The position numbers were made by a program, and so were the translations under genes. Positions 17,245 to 26,452 of a DNA stretch of 36,302 nt are shown one piece after another. Under the pieces are notes generated by a model. That model was not told the origin of the DNA. It saw only the letters and a list, made by a program, of their open reading frames with translations, and did not search any database. Each line of letters begins with the position of its first letter. Within the stretch, counting starts at the first letter, position 1. The stretch is from Bacteroidales bacterium (GTDB lineage: Bacteria > Bacteroidota > Bacteroidia > Bacteroidales > UBA932). Location: NCBI GenBank assembly GCA_012510445.1, contig JAAZIA010000046.1:1-36302 (forward strand), written 5' to 3'.

Positions 17245-18912
17245 TCAACTAAGTCCCGTAATTACGCCGTCTTTGATATCCATGAATTTGGCTTGCGGTT
17301 TCTTGGGCAGACCGGGCATGCGCAGGATATCGCCTGCAATGGCTACCAGCATTTCTGCTCCGTTGTTAATGATCACATCGTGGATGTTCATCTCAAAATC
17401 ATGGGCTACTCCATACGCCTTGGGATCCGTAGAGAACGAATATTGAGTCTTGGCAATGCAAACGGGATAATGGGCCAGCCCCAGTGCTTCTATGCGGCGC
17501 ATGCTCTCTTGTGCCGTCTCGTAATAAAAAATGTTTTTGGCTCCGTAAATGCCGTGCGCAATTTTCCAGATTTTGTCTGCAATGCTGTCTTGTTCTTCGT
17601 ACGTAAATTGTAATGTTTCTGAAGGTTTGTTTTCTATGGTATCTACAACTACACGGGCCAGTTCTTCTGCTCCGGCGCCTCCTTCCGTATAGGCATTGTT
17701 TACGGCAAACGGAACGCCAAGATCCCGACAACGTTCACGTACCAAGGCAATTTCTTTTTCCGTATCTGTACTGTACCTGTTCAAAGCAACTACCAGGCTT
17801 TGCCCAAAGTTTTTCAAGTTCCTGACGTGTTTCTCTAGGTTGTCCAGGCCTTTTTCCACAGCGCCCATATCTTTCTTGTGCAATTTGGAAAGATCCCCTC
17901 CGCCGTGCATTTTTAATCCTTGCAAGGTGGCTACCAAAACGGTCAACTTGGGTTGCAAGCCTCCTTTACGGCATTTGATATTGAAAAATTTCTCGGCCCC
18001 CAAATCGGCCCCAAATCCCGCTTCGGTCACTACGTAATCTGCGTGTGTCATGGCCATTTTTGTGGCCACCAGCGAATTACATCCGTGCGCAATGTTGGCG
18101 AACGGACCTCCGTGAACGAAAGCCGGAGTGCCTTCCAATGTCTGTACCAGGTTGGGATGAATGGCGTCTTTCAGCAGTATGGCAATGGCTCCTGCCACTT
18201 CCATATCGTTTACAGAAAACGGAGTCCCGTCATGCTTAAACCCAAGAATAATTTTTCCAATCCTTTCTTTCAAATCCTCTAGGTCTTTAGACAGGCAAAG
18301 AATAGCCATAATCTCCGAGGCCGGCGTTATATCAAAACCTGTTGCACGTGTAATCCCGTTTGTCTTTCCACCCACCCCGGAAACGATGGCACGCAAGGTG
18401 CGGTCGTTGACATCCAACACTCTTTTCCAAACGATTTCCTGAAGGCAAATTCCGTGGTTTTGCACTTGGTACAAATGGTTTTCAAGCAAAGCAGAAATCA
18501 TGTTGTTTGCCGAGGTAATGGCATGAAAGTCTCCGGTAAAATGGAGGTTGATGTCTTCCATGGGAACTACCTGTGCATATCCCCCACCGGCCGCCCCTCC
18601 TTTCATTCCAAAGCACGGACCCAAGGACGGTTCGCGCAACGCCACCATGGATTTTTTCCCTATCCGGTTCAATCCCATGGACAACCCTATAGAGACTGTA
18701 GTTTTACCCACACCGGCACGGGTAGGCGTGATGGCTGTTACCAAGATCAGGTTGCTGTCTTTTACTTTAGTCTCATCAATGCGGCTTACAGGAACTTTAG
18801 CAATGTGGTTGCCAATAAGACTCAAATCTTCACGAGCAATACCCGCTTCTGAAGCCACATCTCTGATATCCAGCATTTCATACGCACTTGAAATTTCAAT
18901 ATCTGTTTTCAT
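17245..18912 (-). CDS. fhs: Formate-tetrahydrofolate ligase
   Basis: This 555-residue enzyme joins formate to tetrahydrofolate with ATP, feeding one-carbon units into purine and methionine synthesis. The ATP-binding loop is [11 protein letters not shown] (residues 62-72). Further family segments include [36 protein letters not shown] and [17 protein letters not shown]. Length and both ends are normal. It lies between the M6 protease (44-base gap) and the GH3 gene (71-base gap), with no functional link to either. A TATTTTTG box 20 bases before its start may be its promoter. Confidence 0.97.
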   Translation of the reverse strand: MKTDIEISSAYEMLDIRDVASEAGIAREDLSLIGNHIAKVPVSRIDETKVKDSNLILVTAITPTRAGVGKTTVSIGLSMGLNRIGKKSMVALREPSLGPCFGMKGGAAGGGYAQVVPMEDINLHFTGDFHAITSANNMISALLENHLYQVQNHGICLQEIVWKRVLDVNDRTLRAIVSGVGGKTNGITRATGFDITPASEIMAILCLSKDLEDLKERIGKIILGFKHDGTPFSVNDMEVAGAIAILLKDAIHPNLVQTLEGTPAFVHGGPFANIAHGCNSLVATKMAMTHADYVVTEAGFGADLGAEKFFNIKCRKGGLQPKLTVLVATLQGLKMHGGGDLSKLHKKDMGAVEKGLDNLEKHVRNLKNFGQSLVVALNRYSTDTEKEIALVRERCRDLGVPFAVNNAYTEGGAGAEELARVVVDTIENKPSETLQFTYEEQDSIADKIWKIAHGIYGAKNIFYYETAQESMRRIEALGLAHYPVCIAKTQYSFSTDPKAYGVAHDFEMNIHDVIINNGAEMLVAIAGDILRMPGLPKKPQAKFMDIKDGVITGLS

Positions 18913-18931
18913 AATTCAGTTGTTAACGTGT

Positions 18932-18939
18932 CAAAAATA
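18932..18939 (-). promoter_or_regulatory. Possible -7 promoter element before fhs
   Basis: TATTTTTG matches TAnnTTTG 20 bases upstream of the fhs ATG. The nearest upstream TTG is 25 bases away, outside the usual 19-21, so support is partial. Confidence 0.38.
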
Positions 18940-18956
18940 TAAAATTATTTCTCGGA

Positions 18957-21900
18957 TTATTCCACAAAAATTTCCTGTACAATCGTTTGGATGTAGTCCC
19001 GGAAGGTCAATACGGCTTTAACAACGTGACTCCCGGCTTCCAAGGTGATTACATCATTCGAAGAGTACTGCGTTTCGTTAAAAAACCACCGGACCTCCAA
19101 AGGCCTTTCTATCTCTGTAACAGACGGAGCATCGTTTAACATTAACACCAAATGATCTCCCGCCTTGTATTGTTCTTTAGCAAAAGGCATCATATAGTAG
19201 CCTAAAGAGAAAAGTTCATTGTCTTTTTCTGTTACCGTGGCAGACACTATGAGGTTACAATCCAGATCATGTGCGATTTTCCAGTCGGATGTCAAAGAAG
19301 ACAAATTACTGCCTGCGTAACCGCCCATAGGGACCATGGGTCCTTGATCCACTCCCAGGGGATAACCGGAATCGCTATCTTTCACATAGTACCCCACTTT
19401 CAATTCTTTGCCTTTGGGGATTGTAATACCGTGTGCAGTCAAATCTACCTGTGTTACGTTCCCAAAGGACGGGTTGTTTACTATATCCATAAACATACAC
19501 TCATTGTCCAGCAGAATAAAAACACCTACTTCTTCTGCCCGGGAACCTCCTACAAAGAAGGAAACAGACGTTATACAGTACCCCTCATAGGCTTCTGTCT
19601 CTTCCGGCGAAAAGCCCACAGCTCCGTAAATAGTCTCTCCCGGTGTTCCGTAGCCAACCGCATCAAACACAGTTCCGTGTTTTCTCAACAGGTTTTCGTC
19701 CGACCCTACCCATGCTATCAAGGTAAAGTCTTCAGAAACTTCACCTGTCAAGGAGGCATCTGCCTGTCGTTCTACCGGATAATACCCATCTTTTATTGCA
19801 TGTATTACATACACCCCTTCTTCTTTGCTTTGAGCGGTGAAGTGGTATTGTCCATCAGGGCCGGTGGTGGTTGTTTCTATGGCTTCGGTGCTTTGTTCCG
19901 TCGAAAGCAACAAACTGCCCGACCTTTGCAGACTACCGGGTGCCTGTGACCCATCCCCCGTTGGCAACGAGGTATCTTCCGGTTGGGTATAATATAAAGA
20001 CATCGAAACTCCCGAAAGGGGATTCCCATCTTTATCTACTACCTCTCCGCCAATCTCCAAGTACGTTTCTACCGGATCATCACCTCCTTCCCCATCATCC
20101 TCTTCTTCCTTAGGTTTTACTGTGGCAGAAATGATAATGTTGTTCAGGTTACTGCCCCACGGTGTAGTCAATTGTTCTATGCTATGCCCGGCATATCCAC
20201 CCAGATAAGCCATGGGCCCCTCATCTACAGCCATGGGATACCCGTAATCACTTCCCAGAACGTAATAGCCGAACTTAACCATTTTCCCTTCCGGTATGGT
20301 CAATTTTGCTGCGCTTACATCTACTGTGTTCATGGTCCCAAAGGCAGGAGATACCACGTTTTGTTCTAGGACCTTTTCCTGGTCAAACAACACAAATACC
20401 CCTACTTCAGAAGCAGAGGAGCCTGTGATAATAAACGAAACGGTTGAAATGGTATCTCCTTGGTAAGGCAGTAGTTCTTCGGGTGAAAACCCAACTGCTC
20501 CGTACGTAGGTATGCCGGGGTCTTGATACCCCACATTATATCCTTCCCATTCGTTGTGCTTTCTTAAAAGCCCCTCCCGGTATTCTACCAGGGGAAACAA
20601 TGTAAAATCTGTGCGAACCAACCCCGGAGCAAGGACCGTAACCTCTTGTAAAACAGGATTGTAGCCTTCCTTTTCTACCTGAACCACAAAAATACCCTGT
20701 GTAAGTTCCGACGATATGAAATACTCCCCCTGTTCATTGGTAACCGTACTATAGATATATTCATTTGCGTCTGTTGCTGCTAACATGTTGTATCCAAACA
20801 ATTCTCTACTTTTGTTCAAGTTCAAGTTCATGTCCAATTCCAACGGTTTGGGTTCATGCTGTTTCCTGGTAAACGTAACCGAAACGCCGGAAATAGGATC
20901 TCCATCGCTGGTGGTCACTTTACCATAAAAATCTGCAGACGAAGAAGTATCAAAACTTACAGAAAAAGTTGCGTTTGTTCCGTTATCTGCTATGCTTGTA
21001 ATATTAACTCCCGGATGATACCCGGCATGATCCTTAAAAGCCGGAGAGGAAGAAGCGGTAAAATACGTATTGTTTGTGCTCCCGGGAAAAGGCACCTGGT
21101 TTTCATAACGTACTGCCGATTCGGGGTAAACAGCTTCTATCAGGTCAAAGCACTGATGGTCTGCATACGCATTAATACCGTTCCAGGTTCTCCAGCGGTC
21201 ACTCGCTTTCATACCGCCCACCCTATTGTCCGACCTGTCCACGTGGTATATAAGCATACCGGAACCGGGCAAGTGCATATCCCACCCTTCCAAACTACGG
21301 TACTCAAAAAGGAAAAACTCTCCTTCATTGGCAGTCAATGTTATATAACAGTCGTTTCCTTGAACGGGTTGTAAGGTGTGGGTCCCCTCTTTGATAAATT
21401 CTGTTGGGGATCTTCTATACCAGCCCAACATATCTCTTTCCACAATATTCAAATAAGGCGGGGTCCTGCCCGAGTTGTTATAATTACCTCCCGACATAAG
21501 CGAAAAAGAGCCCAGACCGCGTGCTTTTCCGTTATCTTCTCCGTCGGTATCATAAAAATCGGGCAATCCCAGTACGTGCCCAAATTCATGACAATACGTT
21601 CCTATTCCGGCCATGGTACTTCCCGAGGCTCCTCTTAACTCAGAGGTACAAGCATAGGAATACAAACGAGCACCATCCATCACCACGTTTTCAGTAATAG
21701 ACCAGGCGTGTGGCCAAATGGTGTAATCCGGTCCTCCCTCGGCTTCGTTATGACCGGCAAAAAATACAAAAACGTTGTCTATGTATCCGTCAGCATCGTT
21801 ATCATATACAGAAAAATCAACGTTAAAATCTCGTTTGGCCAGCTTAACGGCCTCCACAACCATTTCTCTGGAACGTTCGTAAATGTTGTTCCCGTTGGCA

Positions 21901-22580
21901 TCGTTCGCTCCGTAATAAGAAACAGTTCTGGACAAGGTTACCGGTCCTACTACATCAAATTGCGGGTTAAAAACTCCCGATGAGTTCTCGTAATAGTAAT
22001 TCCACACAGATCCTGTGCCTCCGTTAGAGGCATACCCGTCTTGGTTTAACATATTAAAAAAAGCATCTCTTGGATTGTTAACTACAAAGGACAGGTTGTT
22101 AAACTGAACCAAAAGAATTAAAAACCTTTTGTTTCCGCTTGAAATAGAAGCTGATGGTGCCTGGGATGACGTCGATGCCTGTGTTTGGGATAAAGCCGAT
22201 GCCTGTGTGGGCTTTACAAGCATTCGGGCAAATTCTGCCCTTCTTTCTCTGGCGCGTTCAAAAGCCATTTGAGGGGGTCTTACCGCAGCAATACCTGTAG
22301 GAATGGTACCCGGGCGCACCCGTGTTGCCGTAGCTACTGCAACGCCTTCCGGAGAAAATTCGGCCACGTAATAAAACCCGTCCTCTCCTTGTTTCACTAG
22401 CCGTCCCCCACTAGTTGTCCAATTCAGAAACTCGTCTCCGTGCTTTTGTATCGTCAAGACAGAACCGTCGGGTTGTCTCACTTGTACAGGCCACGGATAG
22501 GCCTTGACTGCATAAGCATTATATGTTATTCCTGTAAGACAGACCATCCATAGGATCCAATGTAAAATATACTTTCTCAT
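18957..22580 (-). CDS. Large secreted M6-family metalloprotease with two tandem adhesin-like modules
   Basis: The 1207-residue protein begins with an ordinary signal peptide ending near NAYA (about residue 24) and a pro-region with the KHGDEFLNWTTSGGRLV motif. A Ser/Gln-rich linker (about 125-145) leads into the M6 (immune inhibitor A-like) catalytic domain. The zinc motif is HEFGHVLGLPD (His331, His335, Asp341), with a CHEFGH context. Residues 551-820 and 844-1114 are two copies of one unit. Each has a carboxypeptidase-regulatory-like domain (GxPxSGVS) followed by a beta-sandwich module with a YGAVGFSPEE start and a GYPxxVDxGPM...GGYAG motif. A final domain of about 90 residues ends the chain. 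No type IX sorting domain was recognised. It is 6 bases after a small lipoprotein gene. The likely role is degradation of extracellular protein; substrate unknown. Confidence 0.9.
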   Translation of the reverse strand: MRKYILHWILWMVCLTGITYNAYAVKAYPWPVQVRQPDGSVLTIQKHGDEFLNWTTSGGRLVKQGEDGFYYVAEFSPEGVAVATATRVRPGTIPTGIAAVRPPQMAFERARERRAEFARMLVKPTQASALSQTQASTSSQAPSASISSGNKRFLILLVQFNNLSFVVNNPRDAFFNMLNQDGYASNGGTGSVWNYYYENSSGVFNPQFDVVGPVTLSRTVSYYGANDANGNNIYERSREMVVEAVKLAKRDFNVDFSVYDNDADGYIDNVFVFFAGHNEAEGGPDYTIWPHAWSITENVVMDGARLYSYACTSELRGASGSTMAGIGTYCHEFGHVLGLPDFYDTDGEDNGKARGLGSFSLMSGGNYNNSGRTPPYLNIVERDMLGWYRRSPTEFIKEGTHTLQPVQGNDCYITLTANEGEFFLFEYRSLEGWDMHLPGSGMLIYHVDRSDNRVGGMKASDRWRTWNGINAYADHQCFDLIEAVYPESAVRYENQVPFPGSTNNTYFTASSSPAFKDHAGYHPGVNITSIADNGTNATFSVSFDTSSSADFYGKVTTSDGDPISGVSVTFTRKQHEPKPLELDMNLNLNKSRELFGYNMLAATDANEYIYSTVTNEQGEYFISSELTQGIFVVQVEKEGYNPVLQEVTVLAPGLVRTDFTLFPLVEYREGLLRKHNEWEGYNVGYQDPGIPTYGAVGFSPEELLPYQGDTISTVSFIITGSSASEVGVFVLFDQEKVLEQNVVSPAFGTMNTVDVSAAKLTIPEGKMVKFGYYVLGSDYGYPMAVDEGPMAYLGGYAGHSIEQLTTPWGSNLNNIIISATVKPKEEEDDGEGGDDPVETYLEIGGEVVDKDGNPLSGVSMSLYYTQPEDTSLPTGDGSQAPGSLQRSGSLLLSTEQSTEAIETTTTGPDGQYHFTAQSKEEGVYVIHAIKDGYYPVERQADASLTGEVSEDFTLIAWVGSDENLLRKHGTVFDAVGYGTPGETIYGAVGFSPEETEAYEGYCITSVSFFVGGSRAEEVGVFILLDNECMFMDIVNNPSFGNVTQVDLTAHGITIPKGKELKVGYYVKDSDSGYPLGVDQGPMVPMGGYAGSNLSSLTSDWKIAHDLDCNLIVSATVTEKDNELFSLGYYMMPFAKEQYKAGDHLVLMLNDAPSVTEIERPLEVRWFFNETQYSSNDVITLEAGSHVVKAVLTFRDYIQTIVQEIFVE
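19239..20051 (-). repeat. Internal repeat, second copy (M6 protease residues 844-1114)
   Basis: This is the second carboxypeptidase-regulatory-like plus beta-sandwich unit. It shares LLRKH, YGAVGFSPEE, EVGVF and the GYP-VDxGPM-GGYAG pattern with the first copy, in the same order and spacing. The limits are approximate. Confidence 0.8.
20121..20930 (-). repeat. Internal repeat, first copy (M6 protease residues 551-820)
   Basis: This is the first carboxypeptidase-regulatory-like plus beta-sandwich unit, about 270 residues like its partner. An acidic spacer (EEEDDGEGGDD) separates the two copies. The limits are approximate. Confidence 0.8.
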
Positions 22581-22586
22581 GGCTTA

Positions 22587-23012
22587 TCAATTATATACAA
22601 CGTAATGGGTTTTAGCAGAGGAATCATACAACTGTAAAAGACGACCTTCCCGGCGTATGACTTTAACCGTTCGGGTTCCTTCCGGGACACTCTCCACACC
22701 AAAACTGGAAATACTAATATCAAAACTGGCACCGTCTGTTACCGTCAAGGGAATAAAGGAAAGGGTCACTACTTGTTTTTCTTTGTAATTCTGGATCCTG
22801 AAATTGTAATGTGTATCGTAAGTAATAACACTCCATTGGTCTTTGAAAGGTTCATAAGAAAATAAGGTGTCGTTATTACGGTAAATACCATATACATCAT
22901 GGCGAACCAAGTCTTCTTCTGTATCGGGTTTTACCTGATCTTTAGGGCTACAGGTTATCAACAACAGAGCAGATAACACAGGAACCAAAACATACAATAA
23001 ATTTTTCTTCAT
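22587..23012 (-). CDS. Small lipoprotein of unknown function, paired with the M6 protease
   Basis: I do not recognise this 141-residue protein. It has a clear lipoprotein signal, lipobox LLITC with Cys21. A short polar and acidic linker follows (KDQVKPDTEEDL), then about 100 residues with alternating hydrophobic positions suggesting a small beta-rich domain, ending in THYVVYN. It ends 6 bases before the M6 protease start and the two are almost certainly co-transcribed. Secreted proteases are sometimes paired with small inhibitors or chaperones, which is one possible role, but nothing in the sequence shows it. No TAnnTTTG box was found in the short space between it and the tRNA-Leu terminator. 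Confidence 0.75.
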   Translation of the reverse strand: MKKNLLYVLVPVLSALLLITCSPKDQVKPDTEEDLVRHDVYGIYRNNDTLFSYEPFKDQWSVITYDTHYNFRIQNYKEKQVVTLSFIPLTVTDGASFDISISSFGVESVPEGTRTVKVIRREGRLLQLYDSSAKTHYVVYN

Positions 23013-23029
23013 AGCTTAATGATTTATTA

Positions 23030-23063
23030 AAAAATCCCTCACAACCAATTTGTTCCGAGGGAT
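23030..23063 (-). terminator. Intrinsic terminator after tRNA-Leu
   Basis: ATCCCTC (23063-23057 arm) pairs with GAGGGAT (23040-23034 arm), with an inner ACAA/TTGT pairing, and is followed by a T-run on the - strand. Confidence 0.8.
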
Positions 23064-23071
23064 CTAACAGG

Positions 23072-23157
23072 TGCTCGGGACGGGAATCGAACCCGTACGG
23101 ACATTACTGTCCACAGGATTTTAAGTCCTGCGTGTCTACCTATTCCACCACCCGAGC
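23072..23157 (-). tRNA. tRNA-Leu (anticodon TAA)
   Basis: This 86-base tRNA has the acceptor stem GCTCGGG/CCCGAGC with discriminator A. The D-loop region is TGGTGGAATAGGTAGACACG, the anticodon loop is CTTAAAA (anticodon TAA), and it has the long class II variable arm. The T-arm is GTACGGGTTCGATTCCCGTCC. The 3' CCA is not encoded. It lies between two hairpin terminators, and no consensus promoter of its own was seen. Confidence 0.97.
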
Positions 23158-23178
23158 AGTCTTTCAAAGGGTTTCTTT

Positions 23179-23206
23179 AAAAAAACCTCTCGTTTGGAGA
23201 GGTTTT
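23179..23206 (-). terminator. Intrinsic terminator between tRNA-Gly and tRNA-Leu
   Basis: A perfect 10-base-pair stem, AAAACCTCTC with GAGAGGTTTT, around a 5-base loop (23192-23196) begins 1 base after the 3' end of tRNA-Gly and is followed by T residues. It should stop much of the transcription before tRNA-Leu. Confidence 0.82.
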
Positions 23207-23207
23207 G

Positions 23208-23280
23208 AGCGGAAAACGAGATTCGAACTCGCGACCCTAACCTTGGCAAGGTTATGCTCTACCAACTGAGCTATTTCCGC
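23208..23280 (-). tRNA. tRNA-Gly (anticodon GCC)
   Basis: This 73-base tRNA has acceptor GCGGAAA/TTTCCGC and discriminator T, as usual for tRNA-Gly. The D-arm is AGCTCAGTTGGTAGAGC, the anticodon loop is TTGCCAA (anticodon GCC), and the T-arm is CGAGTTCGAATCTCG. CCA is not encoded. It lies 75 bases after the pheS stop and has its own promoter in that gap. Confidence 0.97.
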
Positions 23281-23300
23281 ATAACATGCAAAATGGACTG

Positions 23301-23330
23301 CAAAGTTAGCGATTTTTTGTTTATAGCAAA
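23301..23330 (-). promoter_or_regulatory. Bacteroidota-type promoter of tRNA-Gly
   Basis: TTTG (23330-23327), an 18-base spacer and TAACTTTG (23308-23301) match the Bacteroidota promoter, 20 bases before the tRNA 5' end. The spacer is one base short of the usual 19-21. Confidence 0.68.
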
Positions 23331-23355
23331 AAAAACAAACTCTTTTATCTTGCTT

Positions 23356-24387
23356 TTAGGGCACCTCTTCCCCAAACTGTTCTAAAAATCTTACATCGTT
23401 TTCAAAGTACAAACGCAAATCTTTGATTTGCCATTTAAGCATAGCAATTCGCTCAACTCCCATACCAAAAGCATAACCGGAATATTTTTCCGGGTCTATT
23501 CCGGAAGCTTGTAACACATCAGGATCCACCATTCCTGCTCCCATAATTTCCAACCAACCGGTATGTTTGCATACGTTACATCCGCCCCCGTCACAAATGT
23601 TACAACTAATGTCCACCTCTGCCGAGGGTTCCGTAAAAGGAAAGTAAGACGGACGCAAACGAATACGGGCAGACGTACCAAACATTTCATGAGCAAATAG
23701 CAGAATGGCCTGTTTTAAATCTGCAAAAGACACATTTTCATCTATGTACAGACCTTCTACCTGATGAAAAATACAATGGGCCCGAGCAGAAATGGCTTCG
23801 TTCCTAAAGACCCTTCCGGGACAAACTACCCTAATGGGAGGTTTTTGTGTTTCCATGGTCCGTACCTGCACAGAGCTGGTATGGGTACGTAGCAGTACAG
23901 GGTTGTCAGAGTCTGTATGAATGAAGAACGTATCTTGCATATCGCGGGCCGGATGGTCAGGCGGAAAATTCAGTGCGCTGAAAACATGCCAGTCATCCTC
24001 TATTTCGGGTCCTTCGGCAATGGCAAAGCCCATACGTTCATAAATGCTCAAAATTTCACGTTGCACAAGAGAAACCGGATGCCTTGAACCTACATCGGCA
24101 AAATGTGCCGGACGGGTAAGGTCTCCTTCTTTTGGACCTCTTTCCGTTTGCAAAAGAAGCTGCTCTTTATGCACTTTAACCGCTTCCTGTACCTTGTTTT
24201 TTAACTGATTCAAATGTTGGCCAAGCTCCCGTTTTTGAGCCGGCTCTACGTTTTTGAACTCTTCAAACAACCGGGTAAGGACCCCTTTTTTTCCCAACAT
24301 GTGAACCCGAAACTCTTCTACTTGTGCCAAGGTACCGGGTCTGAAAGATTCTAGTTGTTCCAAAACGTTATTAATGATGGTGCGCAT
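23356..24387 (-). CDS. pheS: Phenylalanine-tRNA ligase alpha subunit
   Basis: The 343-residue protein charges tRNA-Phe together with PheT. The N-terminal coiled-coil arm (about residues 1-85) is followed by the class II catalytic core. Motif 2 lies around RVFRNEAISARAHCIFHQVEGL, and motif 3 is GYAFGMGVERIAMLKWQIKDLR. The Cys-rich CNICDGGGCNVCKHTGW insert before GAGMVDP is common in this family. Length and ends are normal. No pheT is adjacent. It lies 10 bases after the M55 peptidase gene and is the last protein gene of the long array that begins at 31147. Confidence 0.97.
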   Translation of the reverse strand: MRTIINNVLEQLESFRPGTLAQVEEFRVHMLGKKGVLTRLFEEFKNVEPAQKRELGQHLNQLKNKVQEAVKVHKEQLLLQTERGPKEGDLTRPAHFADVGSRHPVSLVQREILSIYERMGFAIAEGPEIEDDWHVFSALNFPPDHPARDMQDTFFIHTDSDNPVLLRTHTSSVQVRTMETQKPPIRVVCPGRVFRNEAISARAHCIFHQVEGLYIDENVSFADLKQAILLFAHEMFGTSARIRLRPSYFPFTEPSAEVDISCNICDGGGCNVCKHTGWLEIMGAGMVDPDVLQASGIDPEKYSGYAFGMGVERIAMLKWQIKDLRLYFENDVRFLEQFGEEVP

Positions 24388-24397
24388 GGTTTAGCTT

Positions 24398-25162
24398 CTA
24401 TGTAAGTGTCCAAAAAAGTTGCAACGCTTCTTCTAAAGAAGACGTATGAAATGTTTTTTCCATATTAGGAGCCTCGTATCTCCTCCGCAAAGAGCAATAC
24501 ATGGTATAAGGTCCTTCCATGCGGTAAATGCAACGATGTCCGCGGGTGAGGGCTTCTTCCACGTCTTTACTGATTTTTTCACAAGCCACTTCCGGATGCA
24601 GGCAAATGGCCGAGTTTTGAGAAAGGCCTTCCTTAACAGAAGTAGTTACAATATCACCAAACAGTTCTTTTGCTTGCCGGCAGGCAGCGCGGTCACCGGA
24701 CAAATACACTATAGGCGTGTTGTACATACCGGCTACCAGAGCGTTGTATCCCATTTCCGGAAGCGAGAGGCCGTTAAGTGTAAATTCATCTACAAATTTT
24801 GCCATGGTATGTGGAAGCACTCCGTCCGGAGTACCGGCTTTGGCGTGGTACCCCACAAAGAGAACGGCGTCGTATCCCGTTTCTATGGTCAGGATCATGG
24901 CACGGTAGTCTTCCGAGCACCTTCCTTTGATATGCAAAGCTCTTTTGTCTAGCAAATCCGGGATCAATGCATTATTGATTCCGTGTCCGTCACGCACACA
25001 TACTTCTGTAGCCCCTGCATTAAAGGCTCCCTCTACAGCCGCATTCACTTCTCGTGTATATTGTACTCGATTTCTTTCATAATCTTGCTTACCGGGTGTA
25101 ATGGAATCCCAATCGCACACTGTGGCAATTCCTTCAATATCTGCTCCTATCAGAATTCTCAT
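24398..25162 (-). CDS. dppA: M55-family D-aminopeptidase (DppA-like)
   Basis: This is a 254-residue zinc peptidase of the DppA family, which removes N-terminal D-amino acids from peptides such as D-Ala-D-Ala. The expected residues are all present. They are Asp8 and Glu10 (DIE), His60 (RDGHG), His106 (GYHAKAG), the nucleophile-type His118 (PHTMA) and Glu136 (LPEMGYNA). No signal peptide was seen, so it is cytosolic. It is 18 bases after arcA and 10 before pheS. A role in recycling peptidoglycan D-peptides is the usual inference. No Dpp transporter is nearby. Confidence 0.93.
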   Translation of the reverse strand: MRILIGADIEGIATVCDWDSITPGKQDYERNRVQYTREVNAAVEGAFNAGATEVCVRDGHGINNALIPDLLDKRALHIKGRCSEDYRAMILTIETGYDAVLFVGYHAKAGTPDGVLPHTMAKFVDEFTLNGLSLPEMGYNALVAGMYNTPIVYLSGDRAACRQAKELFGDIVTTSVKEGLSQNSAICLHPEVACEKISKDVEEALTRGHRCIYRMEGPYTMYCSLRRRYEAPNMEKTFHTSSLEEALQLFWTLT

Positions 25163-25180
25163 AATTTTATTATTTATTAT

Positions 25181-26452
25181 TTATTCCCAAACGACCTGTT
25201 TACGGCGTAAAGGCATGGTCATACAACGGGCTCCGCCCCCTCCTCTTGACAACTCGGTACCTACAATGGTAACTACACATTTCTTTATTTTATCAATATC
25301 TACTTTGCCGGAAATAACCTCTTTTGAAGTAACTATTTCAAAACCGTGTTTTGACATTTCGTTAAGTGTATGTTCATTGCGTGCATACGAAATAACCTTT
25401 CCCGGTGCAAAGGCAAAAAAGTTGGCTCCGGAGTGCCACTGTTCCCGTTCCTGGTTCCACTCGTCATTGCCTCCGCAAGAAATGGGTTCCAAATCAACCC
25501 CCAAGCGCCTTAGGGAAGTTAACAGGCCCGGTACGCGACGGATCTTTTCTACTTTTCCGTCGTGAAGCGTAATTTGCACCGTACTGTACCGCGTATCTCC
25601 TTGAATAAGAGGATCAAATACCATGCATTTATCTACATCCAGCATAGTAAACACCATATCCAGATGTATGAAACTTTCAGGAGAAGAAGGCAATTGCTGA
25701 ACAAAAACATAGCTTTTGCCTTCCGGTGCCGATCTTGACAAGCTGCTCATCAACAGGTCTATACCCTGTGACGAGGTACGCATGCCGTTCCCTACCACCA
25801 GAATATCGTCCCGTACTACCAGAACATCACCGCCTTCCATCAATATAGAGCGGTCGTTAGGATGTTTGTCATAGGTATTTACTACGTGAGATTTAAAATA
25901 GGGATTGCTTTTAAAAATGGCGTCCATAATCAAAGATTCCCTGATTCTGATCTTATTGGCCATTCTGCATATGATGGCATTGTTACCCACTATGGCAGAA
26001 GCGTCCCTTGTAAAATAAAAATTGTACAAAGGGAGCAATGCATAATACTCTTCATTCAAGAAAGAAGTTAAGTTGTCAATTCTGGCAGGAAGTCCTTCAA
26101 TCAGTTTGTTAGCCAACGTTCTGGAAGACATTTCCATAAGTTCGTCGTAATAATCGTTTACGTTTTCAGACAAGCAGATTTTACCTACCAGAGCGTTTCT
26201 GTGTCCGGGGTTGTCCAACACCTTAATAAGCAAATCTTTTACCTGATACACCTTAGCTACTTTTTCCAGAAACAGAGACAACTGTTCGTATTCCTGCCCG
26301 GCTACGGAAAGGTTTAAAATATCGCTATACAGGGCACGCTCTACAGACTTGGGAGTCATGTTTTCTACCTCGGGACCGGGTGTGTGAAGGATAACGGCCT
26401 CTAATTCGCCAATTTCTGAATTGACTTCTACCTGAAATTTTGATTCACTCAT
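25181..26452 (-). CDS. arcA: Arginine deiminase
   Basis: The 423-residue enzyme converts arginine to citrulline and ammonia. The guanidino-group active site is complete: Asp150 (FTRDAS), Glu206 and Asp209 (EGGD), His263 and Asp265 (FIHLDMVF), and Cys410 in GGGGARCMTMPLRR. Its ATG overlaps the manC stop by the sequence ATGA, so translation is probably coupled. No ornithine carbamoyltransferase, carbamate kinase or antiporter gene lies next to it, so the rest of an arginine deiminase pathway, if present, is elsewhere. The ammonia it makes could feed carbamoyl-phosphate synthesis, a point of interest given the damaged carA in this window. Confidence 0.96.
   Translation of the reverse strand: MSESKFQVEVNSEIGELEAVILHTPGPEVENMTPKSVERALYSDILNLSVAGQEYEQLSLFLEKVAKVYQVKDLLIKVLDNPGHRNALVGKICLSENVNDYYDELMEMSSRTLANKLIEGLPARIDNLTSFLNEEYYALLPLYNFYFTRDASAIVGNNAIICRMANKIRIRESLIMDAIFKSNPYFKSHVVNTYDKHPNDRSILMEGGDVLVVRDDILVVGNGMRTSSQGIDLLMSSLSRSAPEGKSYVFVQQLPSSPESFIHLDMVFTMLDVDKCMVFDPLIQGDTRYSTVQITLHDGKVEKIRRVPGLLTSLRRLGVDLEPISCGGNDEWNQEREQWHSGANFFAFAPGKVISYARNEHTLNEMSKHGFEIVTSKEVISGKVDIDKIKKCVVTIVGTELSRGGGGARCMTMPLRRKQVVWE

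Noticed and set aside
23560-23640. Cys-rich cluster in PheS as a novel zinc insert
   Set aside because: The CxxC...CxxC-like stretch before the GWxEI motif is common in bacterial PheS.
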